This document shows, in pieces, positions 33,379 to 42,693 of a DNA stretch of 64,000 nt. Source of the DNA: Mesorhizobium sp. B2-4-15. GTDB lineage: Bacteria > Pseudomonadota > Alphaproteobacteria > Rhizobiales > Rhizobiaceae. Every line of letters starts with the position of its first letter. Position 1 is the first letter of the stretch. Below the pieces are notes generated by a model that searched no databases, was not told the origin of the DNA, and saw nothing but the letters and a program-made list of their open reading frames with translations. The DNA is taken from positions 1 through 64,000 of the forward strand of contig NZ_VFUZ01000016.1 in assembly GCF_006658505.1 (NCBI RefSeq), read 5' to 3'. A program made the position numbers and the translations under genes.

Positions 33379-34802
33379 ATGTCTACAAACGAAGCAACCA
33401 CAGGGGCAGCGCACAAGGCTGCGCCAACCGCCAAAGGGCTTGATCGGGCGCTCAACGCGCTCGGCACGCTGATGATCGTCTTGTCGGCCGTGACGCCGGC
33501 ATCCTCGGTGTTCATCATCGTACCGGGTGTCATCGCGCTGGCCGGCACAGGCTCATTCCTGAGTTTCGTGCTCGCCGCCGTAATCGGCCTGTTCATGGCC
33601 TTCGTCTATGCGGAGCTGTCGTCGGCCTACCCGATGGCCGGCGGCGAGTACACCATGATCGGCCGCACGCTTGGCCGCTTCTGGGGCTTTGTCACCCTGG
33701 TGCTGGTGTTCGTCTCGATCGTGCTGATCGTTGCCGTCATCGCGCTCGGTGTCGGCACCTATCTCGGCGTGCTGATACCCAACCTTAGTCCGCAATGGGT
33801 CGGCGTGGTGACGATCGCGCTGGCCGGTGCGGTCGCGGCAATGCGCATCAAGCTCAACGCTTTCGTCACCGGCATCTTCCTCGGCATCGAAATGCTGGCG
33901 CTGCTGATCCTGACCGGCCTCGGCTTTGCCCATGTCGAGCGACCGCTGTCCAGCCTGTTCACGTCGCCGCAACTGCTTGACGCGACCACCAACACGCTTG
34001 TTCCTGCCTCGGCCGGCATCATCCTGGCGTCCACCGCCGTCTCGCTGTTCGCCTATAATGGCTACGGCGCGGCCGCCTATTTCGGCGAAGAGACGCATGA
34101 CGCCAGGCGCAACATCGGCAAGGTGGTGCTCTGGGCATTGGTTATCACCGTCGCGGCCGAGCTCATTCCGTTGACGGCGGTGCTGCTGGGGTCTCCGGAT
34201 CTTCCGGGCCTGCTCGCCGCGCCACAGAAGATCGAGTACTTCCTCGAGGCGCGCGGCGGTCACGCGCTGACGGTCCTGATCAGCCTTGCCATTGCCGTTG
34301 CCATCTTCAACGCGGTCATCGCCATCATCCTGCAGGCGGCGCGACTGCTGTTCAGCTCCGGCCGTGACAAGACCTGGTTCGGCCCGATCAACGCCGCCAT
34401 TGCCTCCGTCCATGGCAGCTATGCATCGCCCTGGATCGCCACCATCGTCGTGGCGGTTCTGGCAGCTGTCGCCTGCTTCATCGACATCAACCTTTGTTGG
34501 TGGTCAGCGGCACGTCGCTGGTGGTCATCTACCCGCTTTTGTGCGTGGCGGTGTTTGCAGGGCGCCGCAACGGCACAACGGCAGGCGGGCACTACCGCAT
34601 GCCTTTGTTTCCGGTTCCGGCCATCCTTGCCTTCGTGGCGCTGGTCTATGTCGCCTACCAGAACCTGCTCGATGCCGCCTTCGGGCGCCCGAGCCTGATC
34701 GCGACGCTGCTGATCATGGTCGTCGCGGCAATCTACTACATCCTGGTCTTGGCCAGGCGATCGGACTGGAATCTGCACGGCCCCGACGAACTTGCCGGAT
34801 AG
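33379..34802 (+). pseudogene. APC-family amino-acid permease, frameshifted
   Basis: The frame from ATG 33379 (GGGGAGGAG upstream) encodes APC permease helices 1-10: GLDRALNALGTLMIVLSAVTPASSVFIIVPG, YAELSSAYPMAGGEYTMIGRTLGRFWGF, AYNGYGAAAYFGEETHDARRNIGK. At about 34492-34495 coding shifts frame; the remaining helices continue from LLVVSGTSLVVIYPLLCVAVFAGRR to GPDELAG, stop 34800-34802. Restoring one T in the TTT run (34493-34495) joins INL to LLVVSG cleanly, giving about 475 residues, the family length. Either a real null mutation or a homopolymer sequencing error. Confidence 0.85.
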
Positions 34803-34834
34803 GCGCCCCCTCCGACGTTCAATCCCGTGCGAGA

Positions 34835-34862
34835 ACCCCGGCCCTTACCGGGGTTTTTTTCT
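34835..34862 (+). terminator. Terminator after the permease gene
   Basis: AACCCCGG (34835-34842) pairs with CCGGGGTT (34849-34856), six-base loop, followed by a T-run. Confidence 0.88.
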
Positions 34863-35441
34863 GCGCCGGCCTGACGGAGCGAATACACCCAAAAAAAGTC
34901 AGGTTGAAAAGGGCGGCTCAAAACCGTCGTGCCGGCCCACCCCCGGCTAACATGCGGTTACCGTGGCTCCGATCGGCAAGCTTGTAAATCGCCCAAAAAG
35001 CCCGGAAAACCGCCGGTTATGCGGCGCCTGCCCACTGAAAGGCTCTTATATAAGCTGTTGTTCATACACCGGAATCGGCGGTTTATGCCTCCGGTTGGCG
35101 GCGTTGACAGATCGCGCCGCGGCATGCGTATTCGTGGCCTTGGGGTTACGCCAAAGCGATGCTGTTCGAGCGGGGCGGGGTTTCTTGAACGACGGCATTG
35201 GCGGGGGCGCCGGACGAGCGGGCATTGCAGCCTGAGGCAGTGCGCCGCTCGCTCCTGGCGTTATCTTTCGTTCTAAAGCCGTCCGCCAACGTGCCTGCAA
35301 TGGCTTTGTGTCGCGACCTGAACTTCGTCTTCCGCCGGTGGCCACGGGCCGGCCAAGAGCGAATTATCCTTAAAACCAAAAGCAATGAGCCCCGTCGCGC
35401 GACTGGCCGCATGCATCTATTGGCGAGTGTTGTGGGGCAGC
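34863..35441. other. 579-base intergenic region, no gene identified
   Basis: Several open frames exist on both strands but none has a good start context or a recognisable product, and their residues look like out-of-frame GC-rich translation. The TATATAA at about 35046-35052 could be a -10 element. A degraded gene or an RNA gene cannot be excluded. It lies between two terminators. Confidence 0.35.
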
Positions 35442-35479
35442 AAAAAAGCCCCTGAAGGAGGACGTCCTTCAAGGGCTTT
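35442..35479 (-). terminator. Terminator of glnA
   Basis: On the minus strand AAAGCCCTTGAAGGA pairs with TCCTTCAGGGGCTTT (one mismatch) and is followed by a T-run, 22 bases beyond the glnA stop. Confidence 0.85.
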
Positions 35480-35500
35480 GTGACGCTATCCCAGGGGATC

Positions 35501-36910
35501 TTAGACCGAGTAGTACATGTCATACTCGACCGGATGCGGGGTCATTTCGAAGCGCATCACTTCGGCCATTTTCAGCTCGATGTAGCTGTCGATCTGGTCG
35601 TCGTCGAAGACGCCGCCGGCCTTCAGGAAGCCGCGGTCCTTGTCGAGGCTCTGCAGGGCTTCACGCAGCGAACCGCAGACGGTCGGGATCTTCTTCAATT
35701 CCTTCGGCGGCAGGTCGTAAAGATCCTTGTCCATGGGCTGGCCAGGATGGATCTTGTTCTTGATGCCGTCGAGGCCAGCCATCAGCATGGCGGCGAAAGC
35801 GAGGTAGGGGTTCGCGCCCGGATCGGGGAAGCGGACCTCGACGCGCTTCGCCTTCGGCGACGAGCCGAACGGGATGCGGCAGGAGGCTGAGCGGTTGCGC
35901 GCCGAATAGGCGAGCAGGACGGGCGCTTCATAGCCCGGCACCAGGCGCTTGTAGGAGTTGGTCAGCGGGTTGGTGAAGGCGTTGATCGCCTTGGCGTGCT
36001 TGATGATGCCGCCGATGTAGAACAGGCAGCTTTCCGACAGGCCGGCATATTCATTGCCGGCGAAGGTCGGCTTGCCGCCCTTCCAGATCGACTGGTGCAC
36101 ATGCATGCCCGAGCCGTTGTCGCCGAAGATCGGCTTCGGCATGAAGGTGGCCGTCTTGCCGTAGGCGTTGGCGACCTGGTGCACGACATACTTGTAGATC
36201 AGCATCTTGTCGGCGTTGCGGACAAGCGTGTCGAACTTGATGCCGAGTTCGTGCTGCGCGGCGGCGACCTCATGGTGATGCTTTTCGACGCGCACGCCCA
36301 TCTCGGCGAGCACGGTTAGCATCTCGGAGCGCATGTCCTGAGCCGAATCGATCGGCGGCACCGGGAAATAGCCGCCCTTGATGCGCGGGCGGTGGCCGAG
36401 GTTTCCGGTTTCGTAGTCGGTGTCGTCGTTCGACGGCAGTTCGGTGGAATCGAGCCGGAAGCCGGTGTTGTAGGGATCGGCCTTGTACTTGACGTCATCG
36501 AACACGAAGAACTCTGCTTCCGGGCCGACATAGATGGTGTCGCCGATGCCTTCCGACTTCATATAGGCTTCGGCCTTCTTGGCCGTGCCGCGCGGATCGC
36601 GGTTGTAGGACTCGCCCGAAACCGGATCGAGAATGTCGCACAGGATGACCATGGTCGACTGCGCGAAGAACGGATCCATGTGGACCGTCTCCGGATCGGG
36701 CATCAGCACCATGTCGGACTCGTTGATGGCCTTCCAGCCGGCAATCGAGGAGCCGTCGAACATGACGCCGTCGGCGAACATGTCTTCCTCGACCTCGATG
36801 ACATCCATCGTCACGTGTTGCAGCTTGCCCTTCGGGTCTGTGAAGCGCAGGTCGACGAATTTCACGTCGTTATCCTTGATCTGCTTCATGATGTCTTTGG
36901 CTGTCGTCAT
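35501..36910 (-). CDS. glnA: Glutamine synthetase I
   Basis: 469 residues, the dodecameric GSI of nitrogen assimilation. VMFDGSSIAGW, the NHHEV-type KHHHEVAAAQHELGI, GSGMHVHQSIWKGG and RNRSASCRIPF are active-site blocks. Tyr398 in DLYDLPP is the adenylylation site targeted by GlnE in response to PII, so activity is controlled post-translationally, unlike GSII. It follows glnB by 50 bases as in other rhizobia; transcription probably comes mostly from the glnB promoter. Confidence 0.98.
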   Translation of the reverse strand: MTTAKDIMKQIKDNDVKFVDLRFTDPKGKLQHVTMDVIEVEEDMFADGVMFDGSSIAGWKAINESDMVLMPDPETVHMDPFFAQSTMVILCDILDPVSGESYNRDPRGTAKKAEAYMKSEGIGDTIYVGPEAEFFVFDDVKYKADPYNTGFRLDSTELPSNDDTDYETGNLGHRPRIKGGYFPVPPIDSAQDMRSEMLTVLAEMGVRVEKHHHEVAAAQHELGIKFDTLVRNADKMLIYKYVVHQVANAYGKTATFMPKPIFGDNGSGMHVHQSIWKGGKPTFAGNEYAGLSESCLFYIGGIIKHAKAINAFTNPLTNSYKRLVPGYEAPVLLAYSARNRSASCRIPFGSSPKAKRVEVRFPDPGANPYLAFAAMLMAGLDGIKNKIHPGQPMDKDLYDLPPKELKKIPTVCGSLREALQSLDKDRGFLKAGGVFDDDQIDSYIELKMAEVMRFEMTPHPVEYDMYYSV

Positions 36911-36960
36911 GTAATGTATCCCTGTGTGATGACGTTTTTGATGTTTGGAGAATGGCCGTC

Positions 36961-37299
36961 TCAGACAGCATCCATGCCGGTTTCGCCGGTGCGGATGCGT
37001 ACGACTTCCTCGATGTTGGAGACGAAAATCTTGCCGTCGCCGATGCGGCCGGTCTGGGCCGCCTTGCGGATGGCCTCGATGGCGCCTTCGACTGCATCGT
37101 CGCCGAGCACGACTTCGATCTTCACCTTGGGCAGGAAATCAACGACATATTCGGCGCCCCGATAGAGTTCGGTATGGCCCTTCTGCCGTCCGAAGCCCTT
37201 TGCCTCGGTGACCGTTATGCCCTGCAGCCCGGCCTCCTGAAGCGCTTCCTTCACTTCGTCCAGCTTGAATGGCTTGATGATCGCTTCGATCTTTTTCAT
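36961..37299 (-). CDS. glnB: Nitrogen regulatory protein P-II
   Basis: 112 residues, the trimeric PII sensor of 2-oxoglutarate and energy state. MKKIEAIIKPFKLDEVKEAL is the N-terminus, the T-loop has Tyr51 (GAEYVVDFLPK), the uridylylation site used by GlnD, and GDGKIFVSNIEEVVRIRTGE is the C-terminal signature. The open frame runs far upstream but only this ATG gives the family product. Operon with glnA. Confidence 0.97.
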   Translation of the reverse strand: MKKIEAIIKPFKLDEVKEALQEAGLQGITVTEAKGFGRQKGHTELYRGAEYVVDFLPKVKIEVVLGDDAVEGAIEAIRKAAQTGRIGDGKIFVSNIEEVVRIRTGETGMDAV

Positions 37300-37358
37300 G
37301 TAAAAAGTGGCCTCCACTGCCAAAAAACGGGTTGTGAGCCCCGCTTGCGCCTCCATCA

Positions 37359-37374
37359 AGCACGAACTGTGCCA
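37359..37374 (-). promoter_or_regulatory. Sigma-54 promoter of glnB-glnA
   Basis: On the minus strand TGGCAC-N5-GTGCT matches the RpoN -24/-12 element with ten bases between GG and GC, 60 bases before the glnB ATG. NtrC-activated glnB promoters are known in rhizobia. The 351-base gap 37300-37650 also serves the divergent nnr gene; I found no further clear site there. Confidence 0.75.
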
Positions 37375-37650
37375 GATAGATGGATTCGAAGCGGACTCAA
37401 ACGATTTCGAAGCCACACCGCCCCGGAATGCGATTTCGCCTCGTTCGGTGCATCGGATGCGGCATAGCTGCTGAAGCCTACACAGTGGTCGAGCTTGCGT
37501 CCGCACAAAAATTAGGCAGATCGCCCATCCGCCGTGCAGCTTCGCCTTGATGCTCGTCCAGCGACTTAGCCGCAGCTGGTAAAAACTCCCTCTTCGTTTG
37601 CTTCGGCTCGAAAACTGGACAATGCTTGATCGAATGCGGATCGGCAATCC

Positions 37651-39180
37651 ATGAGCGATGAACTTCTTACTTCCGCAGAGATGGGCGAGGCGGACCGGCT
37701 GACGATTGCCGCAGGTCCAGTCGACGGCATCGGCCTCATGCGCCGAGCCGGCGAAGCCGTTGCGGCCGAGGTCTTCATCCGCTATCCCCAGGCGGCGCAC
37801 GTCCATGTGCTTTGCGGGCCTGGCAACAATGGCGGCGACGGCTACGTCGTCGCCCACATACTCGCTGGCAGCGGCGTCGCCACGACAATCTGGGCGTCCG
37901 GTGCGCCAAGGCCGCGAAGCGACGCGGCGCTGGCTGCGGCCGAGTGCCCGGTCGCACCCCGGCCGCTGTCCGGCTTTGAAGCCCAGCCCGGCTCGATCGT
38001 GGTCGATGCGCTTTACGGGGCAGGGCTGTCCAAGCCGCTGTCCGGCGATGCCGCCAGGGCGGTCGATATCGCCACTGACACGCATTTGCCGGTTGTCGCG
38101 GTCGATCTGCCTTCGGGCGTTTCGGGCGACAGCGGCAAAGTGCTGGGCGTGGCATTTACCGCCGCCGTGACCGTGACGTTCGCGCGCAAGAAGCCCGGGC
38201 ATTTGTTGCTGCCGGGACGCGAACGTTGCGGCGAGATCGTGCTCGCCGATATCGGCATCGGCGACGATATCATTTCACGGCTACAACCCCGGACGTTCGA
38301 GAACACGCCAGCACATTGGTTGGACGATTTCCCGGTGCCGGCTGTCGACGCCCACAAATACAAGCGCGGCCATGCCGGCGTCTTTTCCGGCGGCCCCGGC
38401 GCCACCGGGGCGGCGCGGCTTTCGGCGCTGGCTGCGGCCAGAAGCGGGGCGGGGGCGGTGACCGTGCTGTCGCCGGGCAATGCCATGCAAGTCAATGCCG
38501 GACACCTGACTTCCATCATGCTGCGCAAGACCGATGACGTCGCCGACATCAAGGCGTTTGTCGCGGAACGCCGGCCGTCGGCCTTTGTCCTCGGGCCCGG
38601 CTTTGGCATTGGTGAAAAGACACTGACGTTCGGGCTCGCGCTCCTCGCATCCGGCGAGCCACAGGATGCCCCAATAGTGATCGATGGCCTCGTGTTCGAT
38701 GCTGACGCGATCACCTCGTTTCGCAACGCGCCGGATGTCCTGTTCGACGCCGCTCGCCAGCCAAACGCGCCGCATCTTGTCATGACACCGCACGAAGGGG
38801 AGTTCGCAAGGCTGTTTCCGGACATCGCCAGTGACGATACCTCATCCAAATTGGACAAGGCGCGTGACGCGGCCGCGCGGGCCAATGCCGTTATTGTCTA
38901 CAAGGGCGCCGACACGGTGATTGCCGCTCCCGATGGCCGAGCGGCGATCAATTACAACGGCGCGGCCTGGCTTGCGACCGCCGGATCGGGCGACGCGCTG
39001 TCGGGCATCATCGGCGGGTTGCTGGCGCAGGCCATGCCGGCGTTCGAAGCTGCCTGCGCGGCGGTGTGGATTCATGCCGAGGCCGGCAGCCGGTTCGGGC
39101 CGGGGCTGATCGCCGAGGATTTGCCACTGGCCCTGGTGCCGGTATTGCACGAACTGGTCGCCGCCCGAGGCGTGCTCTGA
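37651..39180 (+). CDS. nnr: Bifunctional NAD(P)H-hydrate epimerase / ADP-dependent dehydratase
   Basis: 509 residues. The N-terminal YjeF_N domain (about 1-210; HVLCGPGNNGGDGYVVAHIL) epimerises damaged NAD(P)HX and the C-terminal ribokinase-like domain (about 230-505; HKYKRGHAGVFSGGPGATGAARL, TPHEGEFARLF, GAAWLATAGSGDALSGIIGGLLAQ) dehydrates the S-form using ADP. It repairs hydrated nicotinamide cofactors. Divergent from glnB; no functional link to nitrogen control is implied. Confidence 0.95.
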   Translation: MSDELLTSAEMGEADRLTIAAGPVDGIGLMRRAGEAVAAEVFIRYPQAAHVHVLCGPGNNGGDGYVVAHILAGSGVATTIWASGAPRPRSDAALAAAECPVAPRPLSGFEAQPGSIVVDALYGAGLSKPLSGDAARAVDIATDTHLPVVAVDLPSGVSGDSGKVLGVAFTAAVTVTFARKKPGHLLLPGRERCGEIVLADIGIGDDIISRLQPRTFENTPAHWLDDFPVPAVDAHKYKRGHAGVFSGGPGATGAARLSALAAARSGAGAVTVLSPGNAMQVNAGHLTSIMLRKTDDVADIKAFVAERRPSAFVLGPGFGIGEKTLTFGLALLASGEPQDAPIVIDGLVFDADAITSFRNAPDVLFDAARQPNAPHLVMTPHEGEFARLFPDIASDDTSSKLDKARDAAARANAVIVYKGADTVIAAPDGRAAINYNGAAWLATAGSGDALSGIIGGLLAQAMPAFEAACAAVWIHAEAGSRFGPGLIAEDLPLALVPVLHELVAARGVL

Positions 39181-39215
39181 TCAATGGCGCTTATGGGGCG
39201 CCGGCGACATTCAGC

Positions 39216-40748
39216 TCACAACGGAATGTTGTCGTGCTTCTTCCAGGGGTTCTGCATGTCCTTGTTGCGCAGCATCCGAAGCGCGCGCGCAACACGCCGG
39301 CGGGTCGAGTGCGGCATGATCACCTCGTCGACATAGCCGCGCTCGGCGGCGACGAAGGGCGACAGGAAACGATCCTCGTAAGTCTTTGTATGGGCCGCGA
39401 TCTTTTCAGCGTCGCCGATATCCTTGCGGTAAATGATCTCGACCGCGCCCCTTGCGCCCATGACAGCAATCTGCGCCGTCGGCCAGGCATAGTTCATGTC
39501 GCCGCGCAGGTGTTTTGACGCCATCACGTCATAGGCGCCGCCATAGGCCTTTCTGGTGATGACGGTGATCTTCGGCACGGTCGCCTCCGCATAGGCGAAC
39601 AGCAGCTTGGCGCCATGCTTGATCAGCCCGCCATATTCCTGCGCGGTGCCTGGCAGGAAACCCGGAACATCGACGAAGGTGACGATCGGAATGGAAAAAC
39701 AATCGCAAAAACGCACGAAGCGCGCCGCCTTGCGGCTGGCATCGGAATCGAGCACACCGGCCAGAACCATCGGCTGGTTGGCGACGAAGCCGACAGTGCG
39801 GCCCTCGATCCGTCCGAATCCGGTGACGATGTTTTTGGCAAAATTCTGCTGGATCTCGAAGAAGTCGCCTTCGTCGGCCACCTTCAGGATCAGTTCCTTG
39901 ATGTCGTAAGGCTTGTTGGCATTGTCGGGGATTAGCCGATCGAGCGACAGATCATGGTCGGTAACCGACTGATAGCATTCGATCTCGGGGAGTTCCGATG
40001 TGTTGGAAGCCGGCAGCAGGTCGACCAGCCGGCGCATCTGCAGCAGCGCTTCGACATCATTGTCATAGGCGCCGTCGGCGATCGAGGATTTCGTCGTGTG
40101 CACCGAGGCGCCACCGAGACTCTCGGCCGTCACCGTCTCGTTGGTCACGGTCTTCACCACATCCGGACCGGTGACGAACATGTAGGAGGTATCACGCACC
40201 ATGAAGATGAAGTCGGTCATGGCGGGCGAATAGACGTCGCCGCCGGCGCAAGGCCCCATGATCACCGAAATCTGCGGAATGACGCCCGATGCGAGCACAT
40301 TGCGCTGAAAGATCTCGGCATAGCCGCCAAGGGCCGCAACGCCTTCCTGGATGCGGGCGCCGCCTGCATCATAGAGGCCGATGATCGGCGCGCGGTTGCG
40401 CAGCGCCATCTCCTGCACCTTGATGACCTTCTCGGCATGCGCTTCCGACAGCGAGCCGCCGAACACGGTGAAATCCTTGGCGAAGAGGTAGATCGGGCGG
40501 CCGTTGACCGTGCCCCAGCCGGTAACGACGCCGTCGCCGGCGATCTTGGTCTTCTCCATGCCGAAATCGGTCGAGCGATGCTCGACATACATGTCGAACT
40601 CCTCGAAGGAGCCTTCGTCGAGAAACACCTCGATCCGTTCGCGCGCGGTGAGCTTGCCCTTCTTGTGCTGGGCATCGATGCGCGCCTGGCCGCCGCCCAT
40701 GCGGGCAATGTCGCGGCGCCGCTCGAGTTCCTTCAGCACGTCCTTCAT
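39216..40748 (-). CDS. pccB: Propionyl-CoA carboxylase beta chain
   Basis: 510 residues. The carboxyltransferase moves CO2 from biotin to propionyl-CoA, giving methylmalonyl-CoA. MKDVLKELERRRDIARMGGGQARIDAQHKKGKLTARERIEVFLDEGSFEE is the family N-terminus, ARIQEGVAALGGYAEIFQRN and GPCAGGDVYSPAMTDF the N-lobe oxyanion region, and DVPGFLPGTAQEYGGLIKHGAKLL, KAYGGAYDVMASKHL the C-lobe. The frame stays open far upstream, but the ATG at 40746-40748 (complement) starts the conserved protein. The biotin-carrying alpha chain gene is not in the window. Confidence 0.96.
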   Translation of the reverse strand: MKDVLKELERRRDIARMGGGQARIDAQHKKGKLTARERIEVFLDEGSFEEFDMYVEHRSTDFGMEKTKIAGDGVVTGWGTVNGRPIYLFAKDFTVFGGSLSEAHAEKVIKVQEMALRNRAPIIGLYDAGGARIQEGVAALGGYAEIFQRNVLASGVIPQISVIMGPCAGGDVYSPAMTDFIFMVRDTSYMFVTGPDVVKTVTNETVTAESLGGASVHTTKSSIADGAYDNDVEALLQMRRLVDLLPASNTSELPEIECYQSVTDHDLSLDRLIPDNANKPYDIKELILKVADEGDFFEIQQNFAKNIVTGFGRIEGRTVGFVANQPMVLAGVLDSDASRKAARFVRFCDCFSIPIVTFVDVPGFLPGTAQEYGGLIKHGAKLLFAYAEATVPKITVITRKAYGGAYDVMASKHLRGDMNYAWPTAQIAVMGARGAVEIIYRKDIGDAEKIAAHTKTYEDRFLSPFVAAERGYVDEVIMPHSTRRRVARALRMLRNKDMQNPWKKHDNIPL

Positions 40749-41151
40749 TGCGTAGTCCCCAAAATCGAAGCTGCGTTTGTGGTAATCATGCCCGCCGGGC
40801 AGCGCAAGCGCCCGTTTTCGGCTGTTTTTGCTGCGTTGCAACATGCTGCCCTTGCATTTCGAGGCGAACTCAGCCATATGCACCGCATAGGCGCTTGGGC
40901 CGGGAACGAATCCGGCCTTCTCGACGAATGAGACTGGTTGCGTCTGTTTTCCCTCTTTTCGGCTGATCGACCTGATTGGTTGGCAAGGTGGCGAAGAAGC
41001 CCCGTGGCATGATGCCTGCGGGCACGACAGCGCAGCCGCGCGGACGATCCCGTCCGCCGCCTTGTCGTTCCATGACAATGTTATCCGACGGCAGGTTGCG
41101 CCCTGCCGCCATTGATGTTTGCGGCCAAAGGCCGCCTGAAAGAAGATTATT
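40749..41151. other. 403-base divergent intergenic region with a short hairpin
   Basis: The gap separates the divergent pccB and RNA helicase genes. No gene is visible. GCGGCC (41121-41126) and GGCCGC (41130-41135) form a 6-bp stem, 16 bases before the helicase start. Long leaders with structure are common in helicase genes that respond to cold, but nothing here proves it. Confidence 0.4.
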
Positions 41152-42576
41152 TTGACCAACGAAAACACTTTGCCCGGCAATGACACCGCGGAACTCTCTG
41201 GTTTTGCGGCGCTGGGAATCACGGGTGCGCTGCTCAAGGCCACCCATGCCGCCGGCTTCGCCGATCCGAAGCCGATCCAGGTGCAGGCCATCCCGCCGCA
41301 ACTGGAAGGCCGCGACATTTTCGGCATCGCCCAGACCGGCTCCGGCAAGACCGCGGCCTTCGCGCTTCCGATCCTGTCGAAGATCATAGGGCTCGGCACC
41401 AAGCGCCGCGCCAAGACCACGCGTGCGCTCATCCTGGCGCCGACCCGCGAACTCGCCGTGCAGATCGAGGAGACGATCAAGATCCTCGCCAAGGGCGCGC
41501 ATGTCTCGACGGCACTCGTGCTGGGCGGCGTCTCGCGCTTTAGCCAGGTGAAAAAGGTTGCTCCCGGCGTCGACATCCTGATCGCCACGCCCGGCCGGCT
41601 GACCGATCTGGTGCGCGAAGGCGACCTCATCCTTTCCGACACCAAATGGCTGGTGCTGGACGAGGGCGACCGCATGCTCGACATGGGCTTCATCAACGAC
41701 GTCAAGCGCATCGCCAAGGCGACCGCGCCTGATCGCCAGACGGCGCTGTTTTCGGCCACCATGCCGGACGAGATCGCGGAACTCGCCAAGGGCCTGTTGA
41801 AGAACCCCGTCCGTATCGAAGTCTCGCCGCAAAGCACCGCGGCGGCCGAGATCGTGCAGGGCGTCGTCTTCGCCCGCACCAAGCAGAAGCGCCAGGTTCT
41901 GTCGACGATGCTCGCCGACGAAGCGATGAAGTCCGTCATCATCTTTTCGCGCACCAAGCATGGTGCCGACCGGGTGACCAAAGATCTCGAGCGCGACGGT
42001 TTTAAGGCCGCCGTCATTCACGGCAACAAGTCGCAGAATGCCCGTCAGAAGGCGCTCAACGATTTCCGTGATGGATCGGTGCGCATTCTGGTCGCGACCG
42101 ACATCGCCGCGCGTGGCATCGACGTGCCCGGCATCAGTCATGTCGTGAATTTCGACCTGCCGGACGAGGCCGAAAGCTATGTCCACCGCATCGGCCGCAC
42201 CGGCCGCAACGGCAAGGACGGCATCGCGATCACGCTTTGCGATCCTTCGGAAAACAGCAAGCTGCGCCAGGTCGAGCGCATCATCCGCTCCAAGCTGCCT
42301 GTTGTTGCCGACCATCTGGGCAGCCCCGATCCGGTGCGCAATCCGGCGGAAAAGAACGAGCGCCGCGAGCCGACCAATGACCGCGCCGATCACAATGGCC
42401 GTCGCGACGGCAGACGGCCTGGCGGCGAGAAGAAGCAGAACAATGGCTTCGGCAAGAAGCGTTTCGGCGACAAGCCGGCCTTTGCCGGCGAACGCAAGCC
42501 GGAAGGTGCCAAGCCCTTCAAGGGCAACAACAAGCGCCGCTTCGGCGGCAGGCGGCCTGCCGCGCGGGCTGCTTGA
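41152..42576 (+). CDS. DEAD-box RNA helicase (RhlE-like) with DEGD in motif II
   Basis: 474 residues; ATP-dependent RNA unwinding. Motifs in order: Q motif (GFADPKPIQVQAIP), I (AQTGSGKT), Ia (PTRELAVQ), Ib (TPGRLTDL), II (LDEGDRMLDMGF, Asp170-Asp173), III (SAT), V (ATDIAARGIDVPG), VI (HRIGRTGRNG). Motif II reads DEGD, from GAC GAG GGC GAC, instead of DEAD. A basic Gly/Asn/Lys-rich tail of about 90 residues follows. The start is TTG at 41152 with only a weak purine-rich site (GAAAGAAG); no ATG or GTG fits better. Confidence 0.92.
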   Translation: MTNENTLPGNDTAELSGFAALGITGALLKATHAAGFADPKPIQVQAIPPQLEGRDIFGIAQTGSGKTAAFALPILSKIIGLGTKRRAKTTRALILAPTRELAVQIEETIKILAKGAHVSTALVLGGVSRFSQVKKVAPGVDILIATPGRLTDLVREGDLILSDTKWLVLDEGDRMLDMGFINDVKRIAKATAPDRQTALFSATMPDEIAELAKGLLKNPVRIEVSPQSTAAAEIVQGVVFARTKQKRQVLSTMLADEAMKSVIIFSRTKHGADRVTKDLERDGFKAAVIHGNKSQNARQKALNDFRDGSVRILVATDIAARGIDVPGISHVVNFDLPDEAESYVHRIGRTGRNGKDGIAITLCDPSENSKLRQVERIIRSKLPVVADHLGSPDPVRNPAEKNERREPTNDRADHNGRRDGRRPGGEKKQNNGFGKKRFGDKPAFAGERKPEGAKPFKGNNKRRFGGRRPAARAA

Positions 42577-42628
42577 TTATTATCCGCGTCGAGCCTGGCC
42601 AATTGGCTTGGCTCGACTGCTGGCGATC

Positions 42629-42663
42629 AAGGCCGGCTGAGGCATTGCCTCGGTCGGCCTTTT
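42629..42663. terminator. Terminator between the helicase and hydrolase genes
   Basis: Arms 42629-42643 and 42647-42661 form a 15-bp stem (two G-U pairs) with loop ATT, followed by T residues. The genes on either side converge. Confidence 0.85.
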
Positions 42664-42693
42664 CATATCCGGGAGCCGCCCCCGTCGGCACCG

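Noticed and set aside
34929..35523. Several overlapping short frames on both strands in the glnA downstream gap
   Set aside because: No ribosome sites, low-complexity Arg/Pro/Ala-rich translation and no recognisable motif.
36961..38202. A 413-codon version of glnB
   Set aside because: PII proteins are 112 residues; the extension is antisense to nnr and contains the sigma-54 promoter.
39216..42017. A 933-codon version of pccB extended upstream
   Set aside because: The extra 423 codons run through the divergent spacer and antisense to the helicase gene; the conserved protein starts at 40748.
40870..42393. A 507-codon minus-strand frame opposite the RNA helicase
   Set aside because: Antisense to a gene with all helicase motifs, and its translation has no recognisable domains.
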